This document shows positions 43,049 through 55,569 of a stretch of 64,000 nt of DNA, piece after piece. The stretch is from Rhabdophis nuchalis (taxonomy: Eukaryota > Chordata > Lepidosauria > Squamata > Natricidae). The position numbers and the translations under genes are program-made. Numbering within the stretch: position 1 is the first letter of the stretch; each line of letters starts with the position of its first letter. The notes beneath the pieces were generated by a model. That model was not told where the DNA came from. It worked only from the letters and a program-made list of their open reading frames with translations, and did no database searches. The DNA lies in contig CM077658.1 of NCBI GenBank assembly GCA_039707465.1, positions 16,821,574-16,885,573 of the forward strand, read 5' to 3'.

Positions 43049-44040
43049 TTGAATATGGAATTCATGTGTATTTTCCTTTAATGTATATACTTGTAATAAT
43101 GTACTGTATAAATCTTGAAGTTCTGGTGCATATGGACATCCTGACTTAACTTATTTCTCATCTAGTGCTTTGAAAAATATATTGCCAGAATTATTGATGA
43201 TTTCATGCACACACACACATTCACACACACACACACAGCACTGCATGATATCTTTTGGCTGCTGGATCCAATCCTTCACCAAATCATTTCCATACTATAT
43301 GGAAATGTTCAGTGATGATATATGACATTACTACCGTCCTTCATTTGAGGCCAAAAATATTTGCTTGTCTGTTACAAATATATTTACTTATTCTGAAGCA
43401 TCTCTTAATGAGTTGTTACATTTTGCTATGTCAGGAGAAGCTCTGGTGTTATCCTGATACAACTCTTGAATAATAAATAACCTGAAGCTCGGTAAGAGAG
43501 AGAGACTATGCAAGTCCAGGCAGAGAGAAACAGCAGTCGCAAAGAAATGAGTCATCAAGTAGAACGTTTTAAGAAAGAGCGAGAAAACCAGGGTCCAACT
43601 CCAGAGATTAGACTGCAGCACGTAAACTTACAAGCACAAATACACAAGAAGCTTCCATAAAGCTTTAAAAACCTGGGCTGTGCTCTCAAGTTCCCTTTCC
43701 TGGCTACATTGGTAACAGGTCAGACATCTGGCTCACTATGTACTTCGAGGGAGAGAGGTTAATGTTTTTATTGTTTTAAGACGAGGTAGGTTCCTACCTG
43801 TATGGGTGAACAGGTAGTAACTCCAGCAGAGATGCCTGCAAAGATCGAATTAGAGGTGGGGGCTCCACGCCTATTTTGGCTCCCAGCAGGTTTCAGGCAG
43901 GCCTCCTAGGCCCAAAATACAGCATGGGAGTGGGCTAGCAAGCCTCCCTGCAGTGCCCTGGGAATAAAAGAGGGTGGGGCTTCAAGAGAGGAAGAATGAA
44001 AAAAATCCTCATCGTTTGGGGGATCCCCAAGTGCATGGAG
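43049..44040. other. Single-copy stretch with a CA run
   Basis: No exon. A CA microsatellite lies at 43206-43239. The rest shows no recognised repeat. Confidence 0.45.
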
Positions 44041-44168
44041 CAGAGGTCTGCAAACTTGGCAACTTTAAGACTTGTGGATTTTAACTCCCAGAATGCAGTT
44101 CTGCTGGCTGGAGAATTCTGGGAGTTGAAGTCCACAAGTCTTAAAGTTGCCAGGTTTGCAGACCTCTG
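44041..44168. mobile_element. Palindromic hAT-type hairpin MITE
   Basis: Starts CAGAGGTCTGCAAACTTGGC and ends as its reverse complement GCAGACCTCTG. Exact 8-bp duplication GCATGGAG (44033-44040 and 44169-44176). The arms contain ACTTTAAGACTTGTGGA, shared with the 477 and 62912 copies. Confidence 0.93.
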
Positions 44169-44176
44169 GCATGGAG

Positions 44177-45438
44177 TCGAGAGCTTATTGAAAGTGTGGC
44201 TAGCTATCCTTGGACATGAGGGTGATCAGGTTGCAATATCAGCCATCCTTGATTCAGCTGCAAGTCCCTGCAGTTTTCTTGGCAAGATTTCAGAAGTGGT
44301 TCACCATTGCCTCCCTTCCTAGGGCTGAGAGAAAGGGACTGGCACAAGGTCATCCAGCTGGCTTTGTCCCTAAAGCATGACTACAGCTCACGATCTTCTG
44401 GTTTAAAACCTTCCTCATAAATAGAGTTTAATGGAAAATTGATGCCTTGGATTTTATTTCATGGGACATGTTGGAAGCTTGACATGTCAATCCTTAGGAG
44501 ATTTTTTGCTTCTTACATTGACATCACAATGTGACCTTTGAGAATGATGGAATATCTGAATTCCGTACTTGTGGATCTTGGTTGCTTCAACCTTGGAGGC
44601 TTTGATAGCTAAAAAGTAGTCTTTTGGACATCATTTCTCATAGTATGTATTTTTTTCTCCTGACATGGAAACATTCAGGCTTTATACAGAGGCTGTTAAA
44701 TACATGGATTTAAGAGCTATTGCCAAGTTGTTCTTGGTAAATTTAAGAAGTAAGTGTTAATTGATTGCAGATTGGTATGCACCAGGAGCGCAATTAAGGT
44801 TAAATTATTTATATATCATTAATTTTAATCTATATGGACCAATTATGGGCCTATTGTGGACAAAATATTGATTCACTTAGCATTCATGAAAAATCCATAC
44901 CTGCACGAATCCTGAGAGTCAATGATTTCCCGTAGAAGTGGGGTCAAGAAACTTGACATGGTACCCAAATTGCTTTTTTAAAAATTGATTTGCAATTTAT
45001 ATTGAGGTAAAGAAAGTAACACATATTCTCCAAATTGCTTCCTGCCAACTGCGCATTGTTGTGTCTTATTTCTGCACAGATGGGTATAATCTGATTTGCA
45101 GGATATGACTAGTACCAGATGAGATTTTGGTTTTGTTTGTTTTTACTTTTTAAACAACCACAACAACCCCCGCCCACACAAAATAAGTATGGTTGTTTTT
45201 TTTCTTCAAAAATCAGGAAGGTGAAAATGATTGTAGGAGCCAGGAAAATCGACAACTCCAACTCGCTATGCAGAAAGGTTCTGATTGGGCTTATACATGA
45301 TTATACTTAATCATAGCTTGAGTCAGGTTGAATTCATACCTAACCACCATTTTTCAATTTGAGGTTGATTGTACAAAAGTTCTCCCTGAAAACCTAGATG
45401 TAGACCAATGTTACTGAATTGTAAATGGGTAAATAGAA
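44177..45438. other. Old repeat then single-copy stretch
   Basis: 44180-44400 resembles the old repeat interrupted at 7.5-7.9 kb. Beyond that, no repeat or exon is recognised. Confidence 0.45.
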
Positions 45439-45747
45439 TGTCAGGGTTCCAAACAGCAATTAAAATTAAATCAGAGTCCAAGGGAAAGTATTGCTCAAAG
45501 TTCCAATTTATGAAGAGACCCATGTTGGCACATCTGGGAAAACCCGAATCTGAAAGCTTTCAGGTTTCCCCCACCTAATTGGAAGTTCAAGATCTTGCCC
45601 CCATACCCTCATGGTCCAATCATCCACTGCCATGCTGGCAGTTCCGTCCATCCAGTTCCGGTCAGGTGCAGAGGTGCAGAGACAAAGGATGACCTTGGCT
45701 TTCTAGAAATAATTTTGTTATGGCTACATAGCATCTCACTCCTTACA
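45439..45747 (-). mobile_element. LTR (309 bp) preceded by a purine tract
   Basis: On minus it begins TGTAAGGAGTGAGATGC and ends TTGGAACCCTGACA. Directly upstream on that strand is TTTGAGGGGGAT, which looks like a polypurine tract, so this may be a 3' LTR. Flanks do not match, as expected if internal sequence still adjoins. No recognisable gag-pol follows on the right. Confidence 0.5.
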
Positions 45748-46045
45748 ATCCCCCTCAAATTATTTAGTGTATCTCTGGAAAGTAATGTAGGAAATAACCA
45801 GGCTGAGCCTGAAGGAGGGCTCAAACACACCATAAGTCAAGAGTCTCTGTGCGCCCACAAGAAATTTAAGTCCTGCCCATCTTGAATGCCTCTCATCGCC
45901 TGCTCATTTCCCTTGACAGTTAGTTGATCGGATTCTTGTAGAGCGCTTAAGTTTGCAATAAATCTTTCTACTGACTTGAATTCTTGAATTTCCTGATTTC
46001 TCCAGTGCTTCACAAGTAACTTTTTAAAGGTAACATAAGTCAAGA
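45748..46045. other. Possible decayed retroelement internal sequence
   Basis: Adjoins the LTR on its purine-tract side. An AATAAATC signal occurs at about 45958 on +. No protein family recognised in either strand. Confidence 0.3.
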
Positions 46046-47339
46046 ATCATTTTTCTCTTAGCTTCACCTCTTGCTTTTTAGAGTGCAAAGATTGCACTGC
46101 ACTAATCATCAACATTCTTTACAAAGGATTTCACTAGAAATTAATGCGTTTTGAATTAGAGCTTCCATTGTTCATTCACAGCAAAACAGAGCTTTCTTAA
46201 TTTTTTTTAGCTGAGTGACGCAAACATGAATCCTTTCATGATTCAAGATGTACTTCTTAAATTTGGCCAGAGTAGATAAAAGGGAGTTTGTTAGGAACTT
46301 ACTAAAGAATCAAAAGAATGTGACTTTTTCTTTAAAAAAAAAAAAAAGGAATAACAAAAACTTATGGAGTGAGGAAGACAAAAGCTTATGGACTTTTCCA
46401 AGATACTATCATAAATTTGGTATTTATTAGACTTATTTACATCTTTAACCTGAACAATAAACTCAAATAGAAGCAAATCAATATGCAAATAAAAGGCAAA
46501 TGAATAAGAAAGAAAGTACTTTTCCATCCTACCCTGAAGTTTCTTTATAAAATGTACTTGCACATTTTCTCGGCTTGCCTAAATGATTTTTTTCAAGAAT
46601 CAATAGCCTATATTTAACCGTTATGTGTAACTTATAGGCAGCCGGTGTGTCTATTTTAAACATCAGTAATGAAAGGACCTCTCAGATGAATTGCAAGGTG
46701 AGGGGAATTTAATACATTAATCAAATAGATTTTTGGCTGGATCTTTTTCTGTGGAGCAAATATAGCATTTATTTGTCCCTCCATTTTTCATGAACAAATA
46801 TCACTTAATATCAACACAACGTACCTCTATATTTATTTAAAGTCATAGTATTATTAATTAGGACTGACCTACTTGGAAAACTGCAATTAGTTACAGGAAA
46901 AAGAATCTAGTGTCCTGGGAAACTGTAGGAGAACCACAAGACAACTGAACATGAAGGAAAGGAAAGGAAGGAAAGGTTGAAAGAACAAGGAAAGCTTTGC
47001 AAGAAGTTTTCAGATGATGGAAACTGGAGGATGGAGAATGCGGAGTCCTTGGCGCTTTCTGAGTTTGGATGATTTCAGTACCCAACTAGGTAACATCATC
47101 AACCCTACAAAGGAGTGGGGTTTGCTTTCCGAGCAAGGAGAGAAAGAATGGAGAGTGTTGATTTTCAGTTATTCAAATTCCGCAAGGAAGTGGGAATTAG
47201 ATAAATATTAAGAGAAAATTCCAGAAAGACAGGATCAGAATTGTATGCCTTGGTGGATTTTAATTTGCATTTTATTTAGACTCCTGCTCATTTAACAAGG
47301 TAGACTTGTGTCCAACTTTAGAATCCTTCAGATTTAGAG
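46046..47339. other. Single-copy stretch, no gene seen
   Basis: AT-rich; no repeat or exon recognised. Confidence 0.4.
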
Positions 47340-47566
47340 GTTGGAAAGAGAAGCAACCTAGAACTCAGTTAATTTCCTGACAGGTAGAACAATTAATCAG
47401 TGGAACAACTTGCCACCAAAAATTGCAGGTGCTCCAACATTGGAGGTCTTTAAGAAGAGATTGGACAACCATTTGTCTATAATTGCCTAGGTTTTCCTGC
47501 TTGAGCAGGGGATTGGACTAGAAGGCTTCCAAGGTTCCTTCCAACTCTGTTATTCTCTTATTCTGA
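47340..47566 (+). mobile_element. CR1 LINE 3' end, 5'-truncated
   Basis: GAGAAGCAACCTAGAACTC, CAGTGGAACAACTTGCCACC and GATTGGACTAGAAGGCTTCC, then TTCCAACTCTGTTATTCT, match the CR1 end. Confidence 0.88.
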
Positions 47567-47985
47567 AAGCATTTTGAACTACAGAACTCCGTTTCTATAT
47601 CACTGTGCACTTTGTTCTGTTAAAAACAGATACACATTTTAGTCTATTTTCAAAGGTGGTTCAGGATAAATTAGAATACAATGAACATTTCATTCTACAA
47701 CATGTATTTATATACATCTTTATGTTGTATCAAAAGCTCATTGCAAAAGGCAAAAACATGCATATGCCAAAAGACAGCTGTGTTCCCATCTACAGATTTA
47801 TTTCGCTACATCAGGTTTTTTCTCTCTTGGATAAATGCAAAGAAAATGTGAATAACAACAGCAAAAAGCAGAGGTATCTAAACCCTTCTGCAAATTAAAT
47901 CCATAATGTTTCGTTAGATACGTTTATTGGATATTTTTTCGAAAGCACACCCATTTTTCTCCCTTGTTTAGGCTTGAAAACTAAA
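47567..47985. other. Single-copy stretch, no gene seen
   Basis: No repeat or exon recognised. Confidence 0.4.
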
Positions 47986-47987
47986 TA

Positions 47988-48692
47988 CCCTGTTTCCCCA
48001 AAAATAAGACCTCCCCAGATAATAAGCCCAATCAGGCTTTTGAGTGCATGCGCTAAAATAAGCCCTCCCTCCAAAATAAACCCTCCCCTAAAATATTTAA
48101 ATGTATGCACAGCTGGTCCCTGCCATTTCCTGGGGGGAAACATGCCCCAAATCAGAGGTGGGATGCTACTGATTCAGGTGAACTGGTTAATGGAAATTGG
48201 GACTGGGTCGCCGAACTGGTAGGAACGGCAGGCTGGCCATGCCCCTGAACCGGCTCCCTGCTGTTGTCTTGTTTTTTACTATTTTTTTCATGTTCTGCAC
48301 ATGTGCAGTCAACTGTGTATACGTGTGCAGAAAGCATGCATGCAGCAGACCAGCAGCACTGCCAGCAGCAACCCACCCATGCATGCACCTGACAATCCAC
48401 GTAGAATGGCATCGCGGAAGCTGCTCCCGCAAACCCTAGTGACTGTGGCCCTTCTCTTAGTGGTGGCTGCAAAGAGTGGCAGGCCCACCAACCCTAGGGA
48501 TGGCAAGGGTGTGCCAAAAACAGAGACAGGGGTTCCTGCCCTCCCTAGATCAGCTGATCTGTGGGTCACAGGCCAAGGTTAAGGGGCCTCCTGCACCTAA
48601 AAAATAATAAGATCTCCCCAAAAATAAGGCCAAGTGCTTATTTCGGGGGTCAAAAGAAAATAAGACCCTGTCTTATTTTGGGGGAAACATGG
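47988..48692. mobile_element. TA-flanked non-autonomous element (CTGTTTCCCC ends)
   Basis: Begins CCCTGTTTCCCCAAAAATAAG and ends GGGGGAAACATGG, with TA on both sides (47986-47987 and 48693-48694), typical of Tc1/mariner-type insertion. The interior repeats AATAAG-CC motifs in both halves. From about 48153 another element beginning CAGAGGTGGGATGCTACTG interrupts it, with its far end unresolved near 48590. Short frames are spurious. Confidence 0.7.
48153..48590. mobile_element. Probable hAT insertion inside the TA-flanked element
   Basis: CAGAGGTGGGATGCTACTG at the left matches GGTGG-family ends and GGTGAACTGGTTAATGG recalls its interior. No matching CCACCTCTG end or 8-bp duplication is seen, so the limit is approximate. 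Confidence 0.4.
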
Positions 48693-48694
48693 TA

Positions 48695-49610
48695 GGTTGG
48701 GGCTGGTTAGAATTTGAATGGAAATTTAAGGGGCAGAGGCTATACTCAGAAAAACAAAAGAGAAGTCAATGAAAAATATTTCCCATATCTTTGCCAAGAA
48801 AACTACACAGCTGTGCATGACGTCCCAAGGAGTCAAATTTGACATGAAGGAGACGTTTACTTTCAGTGCAAATAACCTTGAGCGTTACGGTGGGATTAAA
48901 TTTATTTTTCTCCCTTGTCCCTTGCCCCAAGTTTTTTTTTTTTTGTATTGCTCCACAGCAGCAGAAGTCTTCATAAATAAAGTTTTAAAAATACACATTT
49001 AAAAAACAGTATTGATCAAATTGTACAGGCACTGAACTGTGAAAGAAGACTTTTTTCCCATAGGTTTTTCAGCGACTGAACGACGGAAGGTTTTGCCGAA
49101 TGCACTTCTTCTAATGGGTTAGCTGAATTGGCTTGGAATGACAAGACTCTCTCCCCCCCCAGGCTCTTCGTGGCCCTATAAGAGCAACGAACAAAACAAT
49201 ATTGCTGGACTTTGTAGAATGAAGGTCATATTAATCTTTGCGACTGAAAAATGCCTCCTCTTTCCCCCTCAAATAAATCAATTAGCCCCTTTTATAAGGT
49301 TTCCAGGTTGAACATTACAGTAAAGCCTGCTAAAATGAAACAGCCAGTGCAGAAACTTTCCATGACGTACAATCTCTGGAAGTTGGGATATCACTCTGTT
49401 TTGTATCTCAAAGCGAAGGAATGTGCTTTGCAAACAATTGCCAGATAATAAATAATAACGTGTAAGGATATAAAAGCACAAAATGATAGAGCTATCCTTA
49501 GTAAGGTGGGTAACTTGAAATGGCTGAGCAAATAGAAACGTACTTTTCAAGTAGCCAGCTACTTGAAGTTACAACTGCCAAAACATCTTAGGGAGATATT
49601 TACGTGAGTG
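48695..49610. other. Single-copy stretch, no gene seen
   Basis: No repeat or exon recognised. Confidence 0.4.
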
Positions 49611-50135
49611 AGATTCGAACAGCTCGACACAATGGTCAGATATGGGAGATTCCATTCTATACCCTACAATGAGCATCTCTGTATTTGCGAAGTGGCAGAG
49701 GTAGAAGATCTGGCTCACATCCTATTTGATTGTTGCTTGTATAAGGGGTTGAGAGGCAGGCAGCTTGGTCCATATACCCAACAAGTGATCTATTGGGATC
49801 CCCATATGAAAACAACTTACTTTATGTGCAGCCAGAACCTGAAAATAACATTTAACACAGCACAGTAGTTAAACAACATGATTTGATTGAGATCTGCATA
49901 CGTGGGACTGATTGGGCTAGATTGTAACGGTGACACCGAAATATAATTTTACGTCATTTTATTCTATGTTACATATTTACTTATTAAATTATAGTGTATC
50001 TTATCCTACAACTATTGTATTTTACCCTACTCTTATTTTAAATAGTTTGTATAGGATTCTATTGGTGATATGTGTTTGAATCTTGTGCTTTGATATGGCC
50101 TATAGGCTAATCAATAAAGTTATAGTAATAATAAT
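49611..50135 (+). mobile_element. LINE 3' end with a cysteine-histidine motif, clade unassigned
   Basis: A decayed coding end reads VRYGRFHSIPYNEHLCICEV, then EDLAHILFDCCLYKGLR, a C-C-H-C pattern typical of the C-terminus of several non-LTR retrotransposon clades. It is followed by an AT-rich 3' UTR and the tail AATCAATAAAGTTATAGTAA. It differs from the CR1, L2 and 5.9-kb LINE in this window. Frame broken upstream. Confidence 0.6.
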
Positions 50136-50171
50136 ATGTATGCTTGGATCTTAATCACAGCTTCGGTTTTT

Positions 50172-50265
50172 CATTTCTTTTTTTTTATTGAAAGAGTTTT
50201 ATACAAACAAGGAGTTTGCAAAAAAAAAAAATCAAACAAAAACAAAAACCAAAGGCTGTGCAGAG
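50172..50265 (-). mobile_element. L1-like 3' end fragment
   Basis: + strand TTTTTTTATTGAAAGAGTTT, then TATACAAACAAGG, parallels the L1-like end at 2592 (TTTTATTGCAAAAGTTTTAT then TCAAACAA). Confidence 0.5.
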
Positions 50266-50427
50266 AGATTCTACTTTATTTAACATATTTGGAGAGTGTT
50301 CATTTTAATACAAATTGTGGTATATTTCTATTCACCAAGTTTGGGGAACACTATTTTATTTTTGCAATATATTTTGAAGGAGAAGGGAATTGCTTGTGGG
50401 TAAAATATACTTTTAACATAACATAAC

Positions 50428-50783
50428 AGGGATGCGGGGACCCAGTGGCGAAGACGCTGAGCTTGTCAATCAGAAAGGTTGGCAGTTCGGCAGTTCGAAT
50501 CCCTAGGGCCGCATAACGGAGTGAGCTCCCATTACTTGTCCCAGCTTCTGCCAACCTAGCAGTTCGAAAGCATGTAAAAAATGCAAGTAGAAAAATAGGG
50601 ACCACCTTTGGTGGGAAGGTAACAGCATTCTGTGCGCCTCTGGCATTTAGTTATGCTGGCCACATGACCACGAAGACGTCTTTGGACAGTGCTGGCTCTT
50701 TGGTTTTGAAACAGAGATGAGCACCACCCCCTAGAGTCGGGAACAACTAGCACATATGTGCGAGGGGAACCTTTACCTTTTTA
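50428..50783 (+). repeat. Sauria-type SINE
   Basis: GGGATGCGGGGACCCAGTGG, B box GGCAGTTCGAATCCC, then the full body to GCGAGGGGAACCTTTACC. A short direct repeat of GGCAGTTCG in the head is a private mutation. Confidence 0.92.
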
Positions 50784-52687
50784 AAACATACTATCCTTGC
50801 ATAGAGTTAGCTAAAATTTGGCCGAGGAAATGATGTCCTACTCTCTGTTGCACAGTTTCTCTCTCTAGTGAATTGCATGTTTTCATGTTTCAATTAAATT
50901 TGAAGCAAAAAAATCAGAAGAGAACGCTTCCTACGAGTTCGAGGAGTGGGCAACACAATAGCACCCTTTGCCACTTCGCAAAATAAAGTTAGCCGGAAAG
51001 AGAAATTCAAAATACCTTCCCAAGAACGCTGTAAAAAGGTTTCATTTTTTTTTGAAAAAAGAAAGTCAATTTCACCGAACAGGAAGTCTTTTAAAGATAT
51101 AAAGACGAGACAGTACAAAGCTAATACATCAGAAAATACTTCTCAGTCTCTTAAAGCTTAATCGTTATAATTTTACACTTGTCAGAAAATGAAGCTTTTG
51201 GGGCACCGGTGTTTCTGATTGATACTTATTGAACTTAATTTTTTTTTTAAAGTTTTGTGAATGGGAGGCAGATGTTTAGGAATTCAAGGCAGCTCCCTTG
51301 TGGATGAAAACACATTAAAATTATGCATTAGAATGTGTCATTCATCCAACAAGCCAGCCCGTGAGTGGAATCTAATAAAGATAGGCAATTTTGTGTGCTG
51401 CAGATTAAGCAGTTGTGGCACCCAACTGAAGAATGGAAAGGACCTAAGGAAGGAGGGAGGATGTCTGCCCCTCACTCCCATCGTTTTGACCCTTCTCACG
51501 GTTTACAAGTCTTGTCACAAATCGGGATGAAATTCTATAAATCCCCTGTTATGTGCAAATGTATTCCCGGTTGACTATTATTGTGTTGGCCATTTCTGGT
51601 AACGTAGAGATCTTTTCTGCAGAAGGGCAATGACTTCAGGCTTACATTTATTTAGATCAACAAACTCAATTTGCTGAAGTTAGACCGCAAACAAATGCTG
51701 TATAATAACTCGGCTTCGTTGAACTGATAATCGCATTGTTTTAGAAAACGAGGCAAACTGTGAGGCCCTCTCACATATCTAAAGAGGAAGAAGCTTTAGA
51801 TAAAGGCTGTGAAACAGATGGATCAATAAAATAAGGGCTAGGAAGCAATGAGGAAAATACACATTTCCCCCTTCGGACCTTCTAGGGCGGAATCCCGTGA
51901 TGTATTTCCACCAGGGTTTATGGTTCTTGACCTAAAATTGAATCTGCATTCAGTTTACCTATTTCATAATGACCTCTTTTCGAAGTAAAATGCCATTTTT
52001 ATGCATTAGCATTCAGATCACAAAGAAAGGCTATAGGGCAACTGCTATAGAAATCCTGAGCTTTTTCAAATAGATGATTAGGCTTGTGGGGTGTTTGGAT
52101 TGTTTTTTTTTAAGGGAATAAAAACATCCTTTGGAGGTTGCCCGCATTTGGGTTCACGTTGTTTCCTAATGCCATTTTCTGCGATAAAAAGATGGATTTG
52201 ATAAACAGGTTGGCTGACTTTTAGGAAATATAGCAAATATTTGTTTCGCTCTTTGTGCCTTGCTTCTTTTTGAACATTGTTGATATTCCTGAGGCTGGGG
52301 GTGGGTGGGGGGAAAGCCATGTTTGTTATCAACACTTAGAGATTGATTTTATGACACTTATTGAGGTTATTGCAAGGTGTGGAATTGTGCCTCAGATAGC
52401 ATCGGATGCAACGTATTAGCATAAAGTCATTTGGATTGCAAATGCCAAGAGGAAATACATGTTAAATCCCAATTTAGAGCAAACCAAATTCTCCCCAGGG
52501 GGTGACTCAGGGACCTGAGGATTTTTGCCGCCATTATGTTGTTCTTTTTAACTTCTTCACCCAAATCAGGGTTTTTAAAATGGGATGGAAGTCATAGTTG
52601 GCAAAAGAGAAAGGTCTAGGACAAGTTCACACAACCAACTCATTGCAGCCAACTTGCTGTGGGACAAGAGTTACACTAATATCAAAG
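50784..52687. other. Single-copy stretch, no gene seen
   Basis: Around 1.9 kb with no recognised repeat or exon. About 51240-51560 looks unusually free of simple or dispersed repeats. Confidence 0.4.
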
Positions 52688-52700
52688 AAATGGTGGAATA

Positions 52701-53034
52701 AGGTAAAGGTTCCCCTTGCACATATATGCTAGTCGTTCCCAACTCTAGGGGGGGTGCTCATGTCTATTTCAAAGCCGAAGAGCCAGCGTTATCCGAAGCC
52801 GTCTCCCTGGTCATGTGGCCAGCATGACTAAATGCCAAAGGCACATGGAACACTGCTACCTTCACACCAAAGGTGGTCCCTATTATTCTACTTGCATTTT
52901 TATGTGCTTTTGAAGTGCTAAGTTGGCAGAAGCTGGGACAAGTAACGGGAGCTCACTCCATTATGCAGCGCTAGGGATTCAAACCTTCTGATCGACAAGC
53001 TGAGCATCTTATAACTGAGACACCGCATCCCTCC
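52701..53034 (-). repeat. Sauria-type SINE with target duplication
   Basis: Complete reversed copy from AGGTAAAGGTTCCCC to CACCGCATCCCTCC. Flanks AAATGGTGGAATA (52688-52700) and AAATGTTGGAATA (53035-53047) differ at one base. Confidence 0.92.
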
Positions 53035-53047
53035 AAATGTTGGAATA

Positions 53048-53860
53048 GAACCATTTTAAAAAGGATGCAAAAGGAGGGGACGAAATGAAATGTGAATGAC
53101 CAACATTAAAATAATTTTGAAAATTATTTCAAAAACTTAAATTGAATTGTTGAATTGGCCCGCAACGAGTTGCTCCATGATGAATTGGCCATCCTGACTT
53201 GATTGCAGCGAGTTGATCGCAACAAATTGGCTACAGTGAGTTGGCCACACTAAGGGGTCCCATTCCCAAAAGAAAAGGTTCTTCTTCCAGCTTTGAAGAT
53301 GATGAGGTGAAATGGGCTGTCCAATCCAAGAAGACTTGAAAAATCCTGCATCCAGAAGGACCAATCATATCATGGAATGGAGGGCAAGCAACCATTTCAA
53401 GCAAAAGCCCTTTGGGTGTCACAAAAAGGGAGGAAAATGGAGACATTTGGCACAATACTTTTACCTCAAGTGTTTACTCACACTGTCACTAAATCCCAAG
53501 AAAAGACATTTGCAAGAACTCCTCTCTTGCAGCTATTTCGAACGACGGACGCTAGAGGTTAAATACGTGGGCAGCCTAAATGTCAACCACACAGATATTC
53601 CCAGCAACTCACAATGGTGAGAGAAGCTTGAAGGCATCACCTCAAGTTTCTTGGAGAAGAAAAGTTTGTGGAAACAGAAGACAATTTTGGCACTGGGTTA
53701 TTTATGTCAGAAGTATAGCTCTTGTAGTTAGAAGAATGCATTTCTAAAAGCCTACAGCAGGCTTCTGAGCAGCGTAGAAAGAGGAGTAAATCTGCAGCTG
53801 TAGTAAAACCATTCTCTGGAAGCAGCAAATCAGTGTTACTGGTTATAATAAGATACTAAT
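53048..53860. other. Single-copy stretch, no gene seen
   Basis: Contains a local run of imperfect GAGTTG(G/A)-type direct repeats at 53150-53250 (GCAACGAGTTG, GCAGCGAGTTG, ACAGTGAGTTGG). No exon recognised. Confidence 0.45.
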
Positions 53861-54300
53861 AGAGGTTATTCTGTTAATTCATTAGAATAATCAATTTCTT
53901 ATTGTAAATTATATAATTTTAGTAATCTATTAATGGTTCTTCCTTTAATATCTGTTATTCTATTAATTTATTGAAATTATTAATCTATTGTATTACTGTA
54001 TCATATAATATTATTAGTCTATTAATGGTTCTTTTATTAATGTTGATTAATCCACTAATTTATTAATATTATTACTAATTTATTATATTATTGTAAATTT
54101 ATATACATGCACACACACACAAATATATATATATATTATAGACACACATGTGCACACACATACATAATTAATTTATTAATAGTGGTTTTATTAATACTAT
54201 TAATCTATAAGTAATATATAGATTATATAATATAATAATACTGGTTATTATAATAATAATATTATAATAATACACTATTAAGAGTAAATTGAAAACATTT
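53861..54300. repeat. AT-rich low-complexity tract
   Basis: Repeated variants of TCTATTAATGGTTCTT and TAATTTATT, with a CA/TA dinucleotide patch at 54105-54165. Confidence 0.75.
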
Positions 54301-55565
54301 TAAAATGTGATGGTAGCATTTTTTAAAACTAAACAAGCAGAAAGACACTGATGTTTGTAATTGCCTTAATACTCCATTTCTTGCAAGTTATGGATAAATC
54401 CCATTTTTGGGCATCTCTGTATGCTAGCTTTTTCTATTAAGGTATGCTGTAAGATGTCCTAACACTTCTATTATAAAGCTTTATTAGCCAAGATTTCTAC
54501 CTACCTTGCAGAATTTGCTCAGGGATGAACCCTGGTCTTCTATACTTTAATACAGAAATAAGAGATGCTCCTTTTTTCTTACTTAGGGTTTATATAAGAA
54601 CCCATTTAACCATTTCTATTTCAATAAGTACCAGATTAATGTAATCTACCACAGTATCTCTACAGGGCTAGAAGTAATATGATTTGTCAATTAAAGGCAT
54701 ATTAAATTTAAACCATGATTGGCAGATTCATGGGTTGGATATTGCTTTTCCTACCTCAGACTTCAGGTGGATTTTTAAAAAAATTGTAATTTACCTTATA
54801 TCCCAAGATCTTTCACCGTGGGAAGGATAAATCATTAGATTGGCATCTCAGCCCTGCCTCTTGCAACGCAGGAAAGCATTTTTATCAAGACTTGATACAG
54901 CGTCGACTAAAGGTTGATTGGAAAATTGAAAAATACTGCCGAACCATTTCTGAATTGCAATCAAAACCTCTACATGGATATATCTATGCCGCTATCAGAA
55001 GCCAAGTTCAAATTAAGTCTTTAGGTTTTGGACATTCATTCTATCATATGGTAGAGCTGGTTCTGAAGAGTCATTGCAGTGTGGGTTAGTGAAGGATCAG
55101 GTGGAATGTGGATGAAGAAACATTTGGGGTATTTTTCTCCCTTTGCCTCTTATTGCCTACTGTACTAACACATATGCTGGTTCTGTTTCTGTGCATGTTG
55201 AGGATGAGAAAACATCTCTCTGTGTAACCCTGATGTACCCCCAGTTTTTGATCTTGCTATCTGTAGAGTTCTACTAGCAAAGCATCTATCAATGGTTCAT
55301 CGCCTTCATGGGAAACTTTCAGCTGGTTCATCATGTCATTTAGTGGACTTTGTCTCTTCTCTTGAGCTTCCAGCAACCACTGAGATGAACTGAGGGCTTG
55401 CAAGAATCTCATCCCCTCCCCTCTCATACCGCAACATACCACACCACAGTATTTCCATATCTTATTTTGTTCTTCTGTTACTGGAGGTCATAATGGCCTT
55501 GTATCAAAAAGCCCCATTCTTATCATGAAAAGTAACTTAGAAATATTGCAGTTAGGGTGTGTGTA
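54301..55565. other. Single-copy stretch, no gene seen
   Basis: No repeat or exon recognised. Confidence 0.4.
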
Positions 55566-55569
55566 TGTT

